64,000 nt of DNA from BOG-938 sp035524315 (GCA_035524315.1 DATKPD010000067.1:1-64000); one strand, 5' to 3'; counted from the stretch's first letter, positions 28,901 to 38,313 are shown. Numbers and translations are program-made. The notes: generated from the letters alone by a model not told the origin.

Positions 28901-29238
28901 CCCTGAATGAGCGGGTGGCTGCGCGGCTCGCCCAGGTCAGGTCCGACCTCGCCAAGGTCGGCGAGGCTGAGGCCAAGAGCCTCACGAGTCTGCTCGAGGC
29001 GCAGCGCCTTCGCTTGACCAAGGCCGCCGCCGAGCCGGACTCGCCGCAATTCCAGTTGGACCTCGACCCCGAAGGCCGGCGCGAGCGGGAGGCGGAGCGG
29101 CGCCACTGGACCTGTCGCCTCGCCCGGCTGGATAGCGAATTGGCGGGGGAGCCCGATCGCCTTCGCCGGTCGTATGAGGTCAAGGCTCATCGCATAGAGC
29201 CTGTCGGACTCGTCTATCTCTGGCCGAATATCGGATGA
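25966..29238 (+). CDS. drmD: DrmD-like SNF2 helicase (class 1 DISARM)
   Basis: 1090-aa SNF2-type ATPase. Motif I ADDVGLGKT (near 147-155), Walker B LDEAHH (near 257), motif III LTATPHNGH (near 292), and the C-terminal RecA lobe with FTEYEDTRRWL (near 545), TDAAREGINLQ (near 607) and QRNGRIDR (near 638). A long charged C-terminal extension (about 700-1090) follows. This size and a downstream adenine methylase are the class 1 DISARM signature. The start is GTG at 25966 (GTG at 25969 is also possible). Its stop overlaps the next start (ATGA). First gene of a seven-gene operon. Confidence 0.85.
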   Translation: MVIGRRSIGGRVADGIENLPAEGEFVALRGRQWLVEEVHAGERLNSVRLSCTDDDAQGEPMEVVWDAEISPSRLDEDDWARVGRGAPDDPEVLAAHLRAVRWRSSSAADRELLQAPFRAGIRLRDSAYQLLPLRKALKMPRVNLLIADDVGLGKTIEAGLIVRELLLRRRIDLIVIAAPPSMTLQWRDELENKFGLSFDVITRERVAELRRQRGFTVNPWTTGSRFIISHSLLIDEGYAAGLRDLLSEPRARALFILDEAHHAAPSAGTKYAISSQLTKAVRELSGLFEHRLFLTATPHNGHSNSFSALLEMLDPQRFIRGIPVQPKDLDQVMVRRLKSDLRKLDPKSFPERVVRAERLSGLPEHAPELELSRLLTAYGELRARRIARLTPGRQAMAQLAFVGLQQRLLSSIAAFARTLKKHRAGIEAAIAAEGYAPEGAVAVKGFVRGDSADEAAELGLEDEAAEKALEADEDAEAEAAAAQGAAGAARAELESELAAVNEMLAIAEREASRPDARVRWLVDWIGKNLLEADGKSWNRRRLIVFTEYEDTRRWLQRRLEEAIEDTDGAEARIGIFTGATGQDRREEVKRAFNTDPEEEPLRILICTDAAREGINLQSWCYDLVHIDLPWNPARLEQRNGRIDRKLQPAPQVFCRYFVYEQRPSDVVLDALVKKTETIREQLGSAGKVIEDRLMARLETRGIVAGQESALAREIEDERDDAAARAAREEMADDEEKRRQTILRDDADLRKALEASRERVGVDFGDLRRVAAAALSRAGVSLDAADTRKVGEVEAFQLDPAAFGPDWTSVFDDLRTRPRKRGERPAEWRSRAPVRAIAFQPPTLPDGRDDAGTVQLHLEHRLIRRLLSRFLSQGFQHGLSRIAVVRADSAEPHVVLLARLAVYGANAARLHEEVIPVTAVWTDADRGRKPIRAFALEGQAEERTLNQLDNALRGARTAGEAAVARIQALIDQDVRDLLPTLNERVAARLAQVRSDLAKVGEAEAKSLTSLLEAQRLRLTKAAAEPDSPQFQLDLDPEGRREREAERRHWTCRLARLDSELAGEPDRLRRSYEVKAHRIEPVGLVYLWPNIG

Positions 29239-32200
29239 GGGGCCCGGGGTTGATGGCCGACGACGCAGCACGCGATCCTGACTTCGAATGGCTGGACTAT
29301 GTTCCGCCCCAGGGCGTGGTCGCCGCGCCCGCCGTGCTGCGCGATCTGGGTCTCGTTCCCGAGCGCCAGACGGCGGTGGAGACCGGCGAGGTCAGGGCAC
29401 TGCTCGACGCGCCGTTCGACGCCTGGGCGTTTGTCGAGCGGGTTCTGGGCTGGGATGCGCGCTTCGTGGCCGGCGCGCCGGGCGGACCGGACCTACCGCC
29501 TGGCCTCGAGGTCGTCCTGCCCGAACAGGCTGATCGGCTCGTCCCCACCTGGGCGGTCATGGAGTTGGGCGAGGGCGGCGACTGGCAGATGCTGGTTCGC
29601 GTCGAGGCTCCGCGGGTCGCGCCCGACGCCCGCCATTCCCTCGAAGGCTGGGAAGCCACGCCGCACCAGCGCCTCGAGCGCCTGCTGCGTGAGACCGGCG
29701 TTCGCGCCGGCTTGCTGATCACCCAGCGGGAGGCCGCGGCCGGCGAATTGGAGCCCGAGATTCGCTTGGTCTACGCTCCGAAAGGCGAGACCTCAGGCTG
29801 GCAAGTCTTCCCCGTCCGCCCCATGAGCACGGTCGCCGGCCGGCCGATCCTCGGCGGCCTCAAGCTGCTGCTCGACCGCAGCCGCCTATTCGCCGACCGC
29901 ACCGATCGGCGCCTTCCCGCCATTCTCCACGCCAGCCGCCTTGCCCAGGACACCGTCTCCGAGAAACTCTCCAGCCAGGTGCTGGGGGCGCTGTTCGAGC
30001 TGCTTCGCGGGCTGGACGCCGCCGAGCCCGACCTGGTTCGCCCCCTCGCCGCCGAGGCGCCCGGCCATCTCTACGAGGGCCTCCTGGCCGTGCTCATGCG
30101 GCTGGTCTTCATCCTCTACGCCGAGGATCGCGACCTGCTGCCCTCGCGCCGCGACGAGGAGGCCCGGCGGATCTACGATGCCGGCTATTCGCTGCGCTGC
30201 CTTCACGCGCGGCTGACGGAGGATGCGGCGCTCAATCCCGACACCATGGATGAGCGGCGCGGCGGCTGGGGCCGGCTGCTGGCTCTGTTCCGCTTAATCC
30301 ATGCCGGCCACCCGTCCGGCTTCGTCCAGGCGCGGCGGGGCGGGCTGTTCGATCCTGAGCGCTATCCTTTCCTTGAGGGTCGGGCCGGTCCAGCGGCGGC
30401 GGCGAGGGTCCTAGGGCTCAGCGACGGATGCCTGCTGCGCATCCTCGACGGTCTATTGGTCCTCCGGGAGAAAGGCCGGCCGCCTGAACGGCTGTCGTAC
30501 CGAACCCTGGATGTCGAGCAGATTGGGTCGGTGTACGAGACCGTGATGGGCTTCGAGGCGCGCCTGTCCGCCGGCCGCGCCCTGGCGGTGAAGGGCGCCA
30601 AGAGTCTGCCCTTTTTCGTCGACCTCGACGCGCTGGCCGCCAAGAAGGGCAAGGAGAGGCTCAAGCAACTCAAGGAAGACACCGGCCTTAGCCTCTCCGG
30701 GGCAAGGGCGGCGGCCGTCGAAGCCGCCGCGGACGTCGAGGCTCTGACCCAGGCCCTGGCCCCAGCGGTGGATCCGCGCGGTTCGCCCGGGGCCGTTCCC
30801 TTCGCCCCGGGAACGCCAGTGCTGCAGCCCACGGATGAACGCCGGCGGTCCGGAAGCCACTACACGCCGCGCTCGCTCACTCAGCCCATCGTCGAGCACG
30901 CCCTGGCGCCGGCCTTCGAACGACTCGGCCCTGACGCGACGGCGGAGCAAATCCTGGATCTCAAGGTCTGCGATCCGGCCATGGGCTCGGGCGCCTTCCT
31001 GGTCGAGGCCTGCCGCGCGATCGCAACCCGTCTGGCGAAGGCCTGGGAGCGATGGCCCGAGACAAAGCCGGCGATCCCTGCCGACGAGCTCGATGACGAG
31101 ACCCTCCATGCCCGCCGTCTGGTCGCCCAGCGCTGCCTTTATGGCGTAGACCGCAACCCCCGCGCCGTGGAACTGGGCAAGCTGTCCCTCTGGCTGGCCA
31201 CGCTGGCGCGCGACCACGAGTTCACCTTCCTCGACCATGCGCTAAAGTGCGGGGACAGCTTGGTGGGACTGGACCTCGACCAGATCACCGCAGTGGATTG
31301 GGACCGCGGCAAGGCGCCGACCTTCTTCGGCAAGATCGTGCGCGATCACCTATCGGAGGCCGAGGCCGAGCGGGACCGGGTGCGCGCCCTCGCCGAGGGG
31401 GCAGGCGAGGCGGAACTGCGCCCCATGTTGCGCCGCGCCGAAGCCAAGCTGGAGGTCGCGCGACGCGTTGGCGACGGCGTAATCGCCGCCTTCTTCGCCG
31501 AATCAAAGCCAAAGGCCCGCAACCGCCGCCTCTTGGAATTTCAACAGGATATCCTCGCAGCCGGCGACTGGGCGGAACGCGCCAAGACCTTCAGCCAAGG
31601 CTTGCGCGAGGGCGAGCATCCCATCCCGCCCTTTCACTGGCCGGTGGAGTTTCCGGAGGTTTTCAGCCGCGACAATCCGGGGTTTGACGCCATCGTCGGC
31701 AATCCGCCTTTCGCGGGCAAGAACACGATTATCGACGGCAATCGGACGAACTACCTCCCTTGGCTGCAAACGCTGCACGAAGGGGCGCACGGCAATGCCG
31801 ACCTGGTAGCGCACTTCTTTCTGCGGGCCTTTGAGCTGTTGCGCCACGGCGGGGCCTTCGGCCTCATCGCGACCAACACCATCGGCCAGGGAGACACGCG
31901 GACCACCGGCCTGTCCAAGATTCTTGCGAGCGGCGGCGCAATCTTACGGGCGACCCGAAGGCTCAAGTGGCCGGGCGAGGCGGCGGTGGTGGTCTCGGTA
32001 GTAAACCTTTGCAAGGGATCTGCACCGGCTCCGGCGCTGGACGGTCGGCAAGTAAGTCGCATTTCGGCGTATCTCGTTGAGGGCGATCTCGATGTCTCGC
32101 CCGCGCCCTTGGCCGCTAATTCAGGTAAGGCCTTCCAGGGCTCAATTGTACTCGGCATGGGGTTCACTTTTGACGATGCGGCGGCTGCCAAGGGAGAGGC

Positions 32201-33251
32201 TGAAAGTCTGGCACGGATGCGCGAAGTGATCGAAAAGGATCCACGCAATGCCGAGCGCATCTTTCCCTTCCTCGGCGGAGAGGAAGTCAACACCTCGCCT
32301 ACTCATGCGCCAAGCCGCTACGTTATCGACTTTGCCGATTACCCACTGCGCCGTGATCCTGCTTTGACTGCTTGGGCTTCTATGTCTGCTAAACAGCGTG
32401 AGTTGGCGTCCCGGTCCAACATCGTACCGACTGATTACCCGTATCCGGTGGCAGCCGACTGGCCCGATCTCCTGGAGATCGTCGAAAGAAGAGTCAAACC
32501 GGAACGGGACAAAGTCGACCGGCAAGCACGTCGAGAACGCTGGTGGCGCTTCGGTGACCGCCAACCGGGTCTATATGCCGCGATCGGACCGCTCGAACAT
32601 GTACTGGTGACGGGTGCGGCCGCAGTAATGCACCACATGTTCGCTCGTGTGTCTCCAAAGTCCGTTTTTTCACATAAGACTATAGTCTTAACTGTGGCCG
32701 CTGAGAGCCAATTTACTGCGCTACAGTCGCGCATACATGAAATATGGAGTCGCCAATTTGGAACGACTTTTGGCTCCGTGGATGCACTCACCTACAATCC
32801 AACTCAAGTATTTCGAACTTTCCCGTTCCCTGAAGGTATCGAAAGCGATCCAATCCTTGGGGCCGTTGGCGGCGCTTATCTCAACCACCGGACCGCAATG
32901 ATGATCGACCACGAAGAGGGGCTAACCAAGACTTACAACCGCTTTCACGCTTGCGACGAGACCTCGCTCGGCATCGTGGAATTACGCCGATTGCACGCCG
33001 AAATGGACCGCGCCGTGCTGTCAGCCTATGGCTGGACCGACCTCGCGGAGCGTGCCACTCCGGAATTTCAACCCCGCGATGACGACCCGGAAAAGACCCG
33101 CCTCGACTGGCCGCAGGCCTACAAAGACGAGGTCCTGGCCCGGCTGCTCGACCTTAACCGCATCCGCGCCGCCGAGGAACGTGCGCTGGGCCTCACCACT
33201 GCGTCCGAAGATGACGCAGATGCAGACGACTCCAACGCGGACGAGGACTAG
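29235..33251 (+). CDS. drmMI: DrmMI-like N6-adenine DNA methyltransferase (class 1 DISARM)
   Basis: 1338-aa class I SAM methyltransferase of the Eco57I/type IIG-like group. SAM-binding motif DPAMGSGAFLVEA near 580-592 and catalytic NPPF near 822-825. A long N-terminal region (1-330) has no recognised PD-(D/E)xK signature. The C-terminal third after NPPF should hold target recognition; around 32.1-32.95 kb it becomes AT-rich relative to the rest of the gene, suggesting domain exchange. In DISARM the methylase marks host DNA. It starts at ATG 29235 overlapping drmD; ATG 29253 is an alternative. Confidence 0.87.
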   Translation: MRGPGLMADDAARDPDFEWLDYVPPQGVVAAPAVLRDLGLVPERQTAVETGEVRALLDAPFDAWAFVERVLGWDARFVAGAPGGPDLPPGLEVVLPEQADRLVPTWAVMELGEGGDWQMLVRVEAPRVAPDARHSLEGWEATPHQRLERLLRETGVRAGLLITQREAAAGELEPEIRLVYAPKGETSGWQVFPVRPMSTVAGRPILGGLKLLLDRSRLFADRTDRRLPAILHASRLAQDTVSEKLSSQVLGALFELLRGLDAAEPDLVRPLAAEAPGHLYEGLLAVLMRLVFILYAEDRDLLPSRRDEEARRIYDAGYSLRCLHARLTEDAALNPDTMDERRGGWGRLLALFRLIHAGHPSGFVQARRGGLFDPERYPFLEGRAGPAAAARVLGLSDGCLLRILDGLLVLREKGRPPERLSYRTLDVEQIGSVYETVMGFEARLSAGRALAVKGAKSLPFFVDLDALAAKKGKERLKQLKEDTGLSLSGARAAAVEAAADVEALTQALAPAVDPRGSPGAVPFAPGTPVLQPTDERRRSGSHYTPRSLTQPIVEHALAPAFERLGPDATAEQILDLKVCDPAMGSGAFLVEACRAIATRLAKAWERWPETKPAIPADELDDETLHARRLVAQRCLYGVDRNPRAVELGKLSLWLATLARDHEFTFLDHALKCGDSLVGLDLDQITAVDWDRGKAPTFFGKIVRDHLSEAEAERDRVRALAEGAGEAELRPMLRRAEAKLEVARRVGDGVIAAFFAESKPKARNRRLLEFQQDILAAGDWAERAKTFSQGLREGEHPIPPFHWPVEFPEVFSRDNPGFDAIVGNPPFAGKNTIIDGNRTNYLPWLQTLHEGAHGNADLVAHFFLRAFELLRHGGAFGLIATNTIGQGDTRTTGLSKILASGGAILRATRRLKWPGEAAVVVSVVNLCKGSAPAPALDGRQVSRISAYLVEGDLDVSPAPLAANSGKAFQGSIVLGMGFTFDDAAAAKGEAESLARMREVIEKDPRNAERIFPFLGGEEVNTSPTHAPSRYVIDFADYPLRRDPALTAWASMSAKQRELASRSNIVPTDYPYPVAADWPDLLEIVERRVKPERDKVDRQARRERWWRFGDRQPGLYAAIGPLEHVLVTGAAAVMHHMFARVSPKSVFSHKTIVLTVAAESQFTALQSRIHEIWSRQFGTTFGSVDALTYNPTQVFRTFPFPEGIESDPILGAVGGAYLNHRTAMMIDHEEGLTKTYNRFHACDETSLGIVELRRLHAEMDRAVLSAYGWTDLAERATPEFQPRDDDPEKTRLDWPQAYKDEVLARLLDLNRIRAAEERALGLTTASEDDADADDSNADED

Positions 33252-33261
33252 GGGACCGGCG

Positions 33262-33894
33262 ATGGGCGCCATCCACGAAGAGCATGTCGAATGGGCGGTG
33301 GTGAACCGCATGAAGCGCATGCTCGAAACGCCGCGTAACGATTTCAGCGTGACCGAAACCTTTGCGCTCTTCTCTACGATCGTTCTGTGGTCGAAGAACC
33401 GTGCCTGGACGCACGAGAGCACGAATGGGCAAAGCGATGTCGCCGCGCGTTCGGTGCGAACCAAATTGGCCGAAACCCTGATCCTGGAGCGGCCCTGGAG
33501 CCTCTCGAGCAGGCTTCCCGCGTGGGAGCGGGGCTCCCTTGATCGGATGGCGACTCCGGTTGAAATCAACGCCGATTTCAAGGGCATGACGGCCGAGCAA
33601 TTCTTCAAATGGCTGCGGGACGCCTTGGCCCATGGAGACGGGCGCACGGTCAGACCTCTGCACCGGCCTTCCCGCGATTGGAAAAAGGAATGGCTTGGCG
33701 GCTTTGAAATCGAGTTCAAGGAAACCCGACGAAGCCAGAGAAAGCTTCTCCTGACTTTGACCAAGGACGACATGCGCAGATTGGGCGGGACCCTGGCCGA
33801 TGCGTTCTGCACCGCGCTTTCGGGCAACCACGATTTCGCGCAATACGACGACGCCACCAAGCTCGTGGAAGCGGATTTGGGGAATGCCGCATGA
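33262..33894 (+). CDS. HEPN-like protein, putative RNase, embedded in the DISARM operon
   Basis: 210 aa. Mostly helical, with the motif LRDALAHGDGRTVRPLH near residues 117-133. RDALAH fits the HEPN catalytic signature R-x4-6-H, and the surrounding L-R-x-A-x-A-H-G pattern is characteristic of several HEPN families. HEPN proteins are commonly metal-independent RNases in toxin and anti-phage systems. ATG 33262 is preceded by AGGGG and lies 10 bp after drmMI; the longer open frame upstream overlaps drmMI and is not used. Family assignment is by motif only; full-length similarity to a named HEPN family was not tested. Confidence 0.62.
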   Translation: MGAIHEEHVEWAVVNRMKRMLETPRNDFSVTETFALFSTIVLWSKNRAWTHESTNGQSDVAARSVRTKLAETLILERPWSLSSRLPAWERGSLDRMATPVEINADFKGMTAEQFFKWLRDALAHGDGRTVRPLHRPSRDWKKEWLGGFEIEFKETRRSQRKLLLTLTKDDMRRLGGTLADAFCTALSGNHDFAQYDDATKLVEADLGNAA

Positions 33895-33979
33895 CCGCAT
33901 CTGGTATCGCCAGCCCGCTACGTCCGGAATTGACGTGGGCGGAGGCGAAGGTGCCTCGGACCAGGGCTGAGGGGGAACG

Positions 33980-34819
33980 ATGACGGCCAAAACAATTCGC
34001 TCTGGAAGGCTTGGCAAGATCGACCTGCGCCTGGTCGACATGAACGGTGTTCTTCATGGCGTGGCTGATGAGGGGGCCAAGCGCATCGCGCACATCCAGG
34101 GGGAGAGCGCCGAAAGCGCCGATCAGGTGTGGACGCGCCTGCAAGACGAGGTTGCCAAAAGGAGCGTCGGCTACTTCGGCTATGACGGCGCCAGGTCCCG
34201 CTTTTTGAAGTATTTCCCCGGCGGCTTTTCGTCAGACGCTTATCTCGGGACCAGCGACGGAAAGGGCGCGGGCGAACGGGCATATAAGATGAGGGCAAAG
34301 GCTTTGCTCGACGAACTCGCGCCGCTCGAAGCCGCGGCGACCGGTACGGGTTATGGCGCGGCGGTGAGGAGGGTCTTTCAGGCCACCAACATGCTCTCGC
34401 CGTTTGAGAAGCCGAGGATCGGCGATGTGCTGAAAGGGCCGAACGCCGACGCATTCGTGCGGGGCGCCGCCCGCTTCGCTCTCGGCGACGTGGAGGCCGG
34501 CCTGGCGGAAATGGAAAAGGCCGCCAAAGCGGATGGCGCGGCCAAATGGATCGTGGCGACCTACCTGCCGTTTCTTTGGCGGCCGGACGTCCATGTGTTT
34601 CTAAAGCCAGAAGTGACAAAGGACTATGCCGAGCGGGTGGGTCACCGATACGGCGACGTCTACGAACCCGCGCTGCGCCCAGAAATCTACGAGAGCTTGC
34701 GTGACCTCTACGCGAAGACGGGCGCTGCTATCGCTGACCTTTCCCCGCGCGACAACATCGACCTCCAGAGCTTCATCTGGGTGGTAGGCGAATACACCGA
34801 CGAGAATCAGCCCGCATGA
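33980..34819 (+). CDS. Unknown protein between drmMI and drmA
   Basis: 279 aa, soluble. The N-terminus (GKIDLRLVDMNGVLHGVADEGAKR) is beta-rich, and the C-terminus contains VTKDYAERVGHRYGDVYEP, then LSPRDNIDLQSFIWVVGEY. I do not recognise a catalytic motif. GAGGGGG lies 7 nt before ATG 33980, and the stop overlaps the drmA start (ATGA at 34816-34819), tying it to the operon. It may be a target- or DNA-sensing accessory of the system; this is inference from position only. Confidence 0.75.
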   Translation: MTAKTIRSGRLGKIDLRLVDMNGVLHGVADEGAKRIAHIQGESAESADQVWTRLQDEVAKRSVGYFGYDGARSRFLKYFPGGFSSDAYLGTSDGKGAGERAYKMRAKALLDELAPLEAAATGTGYGAAVRRVFQATNMLSPFEKPRIGDVLKGPNADAFVRGAARFALGDVEAGLAEMEKAAKADGAAKWIVATYLPFLWRPDVHVFLKPEVTKDYAERVGHRYGDVYEPALRPEIYESLRDLYAKTGAAIADLSPRDNIDLQSFIWVVGEYTDENQPA

Positions 34820-37800
34820 CCACCGCCGTCGATGTCCGCGACCAGCTTGTCGAGACGCTTCGGCGAGACCTTATCGGTCCAGGGCCCAACGATCATGACA
34901 TTGCGGCCGAGCGCCTCGATGTGCGGCCGTCGGTTTGGTATCTCGCCGGCTTTTTGGCGCCCTCCGAGGACAAAGTCGCCTTGGGCGGCGCGGACGGCGA
35001 CGACGATGTCGAGGCGCAGGAAGACGGTGAGGTCGCGGTCGAGGAGGCCGACGAAGAGGGCGCTGGCGGCGCGGCCGGAGATGATGGCCCGCCGGACGCA
35101 GCGAGCGCCCGACGCCGTTTCATGCCGTCCTCCATTGGGCTGACAGTCCTGCTCGATCCATCGGTGACGACTCTGAAGGCGACGATCACCTGGGGAGACT
35201 ATGTGGCCGAACCCGATCCGAGCGAGTTTCTGCTCGTGTCAAACGTCGAGGCAGAGGGTTCGGCATCAGGAAAGCGAGGCCGCCACGAGGCAACGCCGAA
35301 ATTCCAGTGGGTGCGGAAGGCGAAGACCCGCGTCGTGGATGTCCCCGTGGTCGAGGGGCGGTCACAGCACTCGATTATCGTGCCCGAAAGCGCACCCGAA
35401 CAGGGTAAGCACCGTCGCCCCCTCGTCATCGAAACCCACAGCCGGACCTTCGAATTGACCACGCCCGAGGGCCAGCGCCGTCGCCTGCGCGCGCTCACCG
35501 TGTTCCTGGTCAATCGCCGCGCGCCAGTGAACGGTCGAGTCGTGGCCGATTTGACCTACGCCTTCCAGGCCCGGTTGGAGCTGGAATGTGCGACAGGGTT
35601 TGAGGCTCGGCAGGACCTGTCCGGTCATGACGCCAATGATGCCGATCTGCGTTTGGCTGACCTGCATTATCGCGATGTGGTCGAATGGGCGGTAGGCCGG
35701 AACAGCGCCGCCGATTGGCAGGAAGAGGACGGCAAGGTCACGCGTGTCTGGACCGACGCCCTGCCTACCGCCGAGGTCGAGCGCGTGGCGCCGAACGAGT
35801 CAATCGCCGGTGTGACTTTCGGGATGGAGGCGCTCGCTGGTCTCGCCGAAGGGGATGGGGCGACGCTAGCCGCCGCCCTCGATGGTCTGCCGGCGCGCTA
35901 TGGCGAGTGGATTGCACAACAAAAGGTCGGTGGTCTCCCGCCTCGCCGGGCTGAGACAGCGCGCGAGCTTGTCGCCGACATGCAATTGGCTGGACGACGC
36001 ATTGCCGAAGGCATTGAGCTCTTGAAGGCCGATCACCGGGCCCGCCAAGCCTTCCGCTTCATGAACCTCGCCGTGGCGCGGGCAAACCGCCAGAGGAGCG
36101 CCGCTCAGTATGGCGGCAAACCAGAGGAACAGCGCGCTCCTGCCTGGCGGCCCTTCCAGTTGGCCTTCATCTTGCTCAACCTCGCCGGCCTGACCGACAA
36201 GCGTCATCGCGATCGCGAGATTGCCGACCTGCTGTTCTTCCCGACCGGCGGTGGGAAGACCGAGGCCTATCTTGGCCTGGCGGCCTATTGCATTTCGCTG
36301 CGCCGACTTTCCGGATCTGGCGTGCTGGGCGCAGGCGTCTCGGTGATGATGCGTTACACCCTGCGCCTTCTCACCCTCGATCAGCTCGATCGCGCCGCCG
36401 GTGTAGTCTGCGCCCTGGAACTCATGCGGGTGGAGGGCGAGGGGCTCGGTCTGCTGGGCGATTGGCCGATTGAAATTGGCCTCTGGGTCGGTTCCGACGC
36501 CTCGCCCAATCGACTCGGCGGTCAAGGCGACACCGGCGACGACAAAGCCGTGACCCGGGTGCGCACCTTCCGGCGCGACTTCGCGACGCCCAAGGCCCGC
36601 GCGCCAGCGCCGCTTAAGGCATGCCCATGGTGCGCCACGCCGTTTGGGAAAGACTCATTTGTCTGCACCCCCGACCTCAAGGCGCCCACCAACCTCGAGA
36701 TACGGTGCGCCAATATCGACTGCAAATTCACCCGCGATCGACCTCTGCCGATCCTGGTGGTGGACGAGACGATCTATCGTCGCCTTCCGGCCTTCATCGT
36801 CGCGACCATCGACAAGCTCGCCTCACTGCCGTGGGTTGGCGAGTCTGGCGCCCTGTTCGGCCAGGTGGATCGCTTTCAGGCCGGGGTTGGATTCTTCGGC
36901 GCCGCCGAGCCAGTGGGGGGGCAGCCCCTCGACAATGGCTGGAAGCTTGATCCGCCCGACTTGATCATCCAGGACGAATTGCACCTCATCGCTGGGCCGC
37001 TGGGCACCGTGGCGGGTCTATATGAGGCTGCCATCGATCAGCTCTGCGCGCGCGGCGAGGGCGAGGGGCGCGTGCGGCCCAAGATCGTGGCGTCCACCGC
37101 CACGGTTCGGCGCGCCCATGACCAGATCAAGGCTCTATTCGATAGAAACGAGACGCGGGTTTTTCCGCCGCCCGGCATCGACAGGACCGACAGTTTCTTC
37201 GCCCTCACGGTCCCGTCTATAGACGACCCCGCACGTCTCTATTTGGGCATAGCCGCCCAGGGCCGGGGGCCTAAACTGGTCTTCTTGCGCGTGTTGCGCG
37301 CCCTCCTGGCCGCATCCAAGGCGTCATTAGAACGAGACGGTCAGGTCGCTGACCCCTATCTGACCGCTGTCTGCTATTTCAACGCCCTGCGCGAACTTGG
37401 AGGCGCCCGCAGGATCGTCGAGGACGAGATTCGCACCCAGGTCGCAGACTATGGTGACCGTCGGCGGCGGGTCGATCCTCACGATCACCCATTCGCCAAC
37501 CGAGCGGTCAGGGAGCCGTTGGAATTGACCTCCCGCGTCTCCACCGACGCGGTGTCGGCTGCGAAGAAGCGGCTGGAAAAGGCGGTTTCCTCTGATGAGG
37601 GTGTCGATGTCGCCTTGGCCACCAACATGATCTCGGTAGGCCTAGACATTCAGCGCCTTGGATTGATGCTGGTTCAAGGCCAACCCAAAACTGCCGCCGA
37701 ATACATCCAGGCCACAAGCCGCGTTGGCCGCGACCATGATCGCCCGGGCCTAGTGGCAACCATTCTAAATGTTCACAAGCCTCGCGACCGCGCCCACTTC

Positions 37801-38313
37801 GAGCAATTTGGCCATTTCCACCGCACTTTCTATCGCGCTGTCGAGGCGACAAGCGTCACCCCATGGGCTGCCCGGGCGCTCGACCGCGCCCTGGCGGCAG
37901 CGGTGGTGGCTGCGGCCCGCCATGTGGATCCGGCGCTCACGCCAGACCGCGCCGCGGCCCTTCTGAAAGATGAGCCACATATACGGGTAAAGGTCCGGGA
38001 GGCTTTGGTGGCTCGCGCTCCGGAAAGACAGGTCGCTGGCGGGCATGCGGCCCTGCGGGCGCGGATCGACGACCTTTTCGACAATTGGCTCAAGACAGCG
38101 GACGAGCAAACTGAGGGCGGCGCAAGTTTCCGTTATCGGGAGGGAAGCCTCGCCCAGCATCTCCTGCACCGACCGCTCGAAACAGGCGTCGAAAACCTGA
38201 GCCCGGCGCACCGAGAGTTCGTGGCGGGCTGGTCGATGCGGGATGTGGAGCCGAGCGTGCAGCTTCAGGTTCGAGACCCGTGGGGCAACGAAGTGAAGGC
38301 GGACGACGTCTAA
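34816..38313 (+). CDS. drmA: DrmA-like helicase (DISARM core)
   Basis: 1165-aa superfamily 2 helicase. Walker A FFPTGGGKTEAYLGL near 474-488, a DELH box in IIQDELHLIAGP near 720, ASTATVRR near 760, and the C-terminal lobe with ATNMISVGLDIQRLG near 935 and QATSRVGRDHDRPG near 965. A zinc-ribbon-like insertion (CPWC, then CANIDC) lies at about 605-640. A very acidic N-terminal patch (about 55-100) precedes the first beta domain. DrmA with DrmB forms the DISARM core that engages incoming DNA. The gene overlaps its upstream neighbour and abuts drmB (TAATG). Confidence 0.9.
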   Translation: MTTAVDVRDQLVETLRRDLIGPGPNDHDIAAERLDVRPSVWYLAGFLAPSEDKVALGGADGDDDVEAQEDGEVAVEEADEEGAGGAAGDDGPPDAASARRRFMPSSIGLTVLLDPSVTTLKATITWGDYVAEPDPSEFLLVSNVEAEGSASGKRGRHEATPKFQWVRKAKTRVVDVPVVEGRSQHSIIVPESAPEQGKHRRPLVIETHSRTFELTTPEGQRRRLRALTVFLVNRRAPVNGRVVADLTYAFQARLELECATGFEARQDLSGHDANDADLRLADLHYRDVVEWAVGRNSAADWQEEDGKVTRVWTDALPTAEVERVAPNESIAGVTFGMEALAGLAEGDGATLAAALDGLPARYGEWIAQQKVGGLPPRRAETARELVADMQLAGRRIAEGIELLKADHRARQAFRFMNLAVARANRQRSAAQYGGKPEEQRAPAWRPFQLAFILLNLAGLTDKRHRDREIADLLFFPTGGGKTEAYLGLAAYCISLRRLSGSGVLGAGVSVMMRYTLRLLTLDQLDRAAGVVCALELMRVEGEGLGLLGDWPIEIGLWVGSDASPNRLGGQGDTGDDKAVTRVRTFRRDFATPKARAPAPLKACPWCATPFGKDSFVCTPDLKAPTNLEIRCANIDCKFTRDRPLPILVVDETIYRRLPAFIVATIDKLASLPWVGESGALFGQVDRFQAGVGFFGAAEPVGGQPLDNGWKLDPPDLIIQDELHLIAGPLGTVAGLYEAAIDQLCARGEGEGRVRPKIVASTATVRRAHDQIKALFDRNETRVFPPPGIDRTDSFFALTVPSIDDPARLYLGIAAQGRGPKLVFLRVLRALLAASKASLERDGQVADPYLTAVCYFNALRELGGARRIVEDEIRTQVADYGDRRRRVDPHDHPFANRAVREPLELTSRVSTDAVSAAKKRLEKAVSSDEGVDVALATNMISVGLDIQRLGLMLVQGQPKTAAEYIQATSRVGRDHDRPGLVATILNVHKPRDRAHFEQFGHFHRTFYRAVEATSVTPWAARALDRALAAAVVAAARHVDPALTPDRAAALLKDEPHIRVKVREALVARAPERQVAGGHAALRARIDDLFDNWLKTADEQTEGGASFRYREGSLAQHLLHRPLETGVENLSPAHREFVAGWSMRDVEPSVQLQVRDPWGNEVKADDV

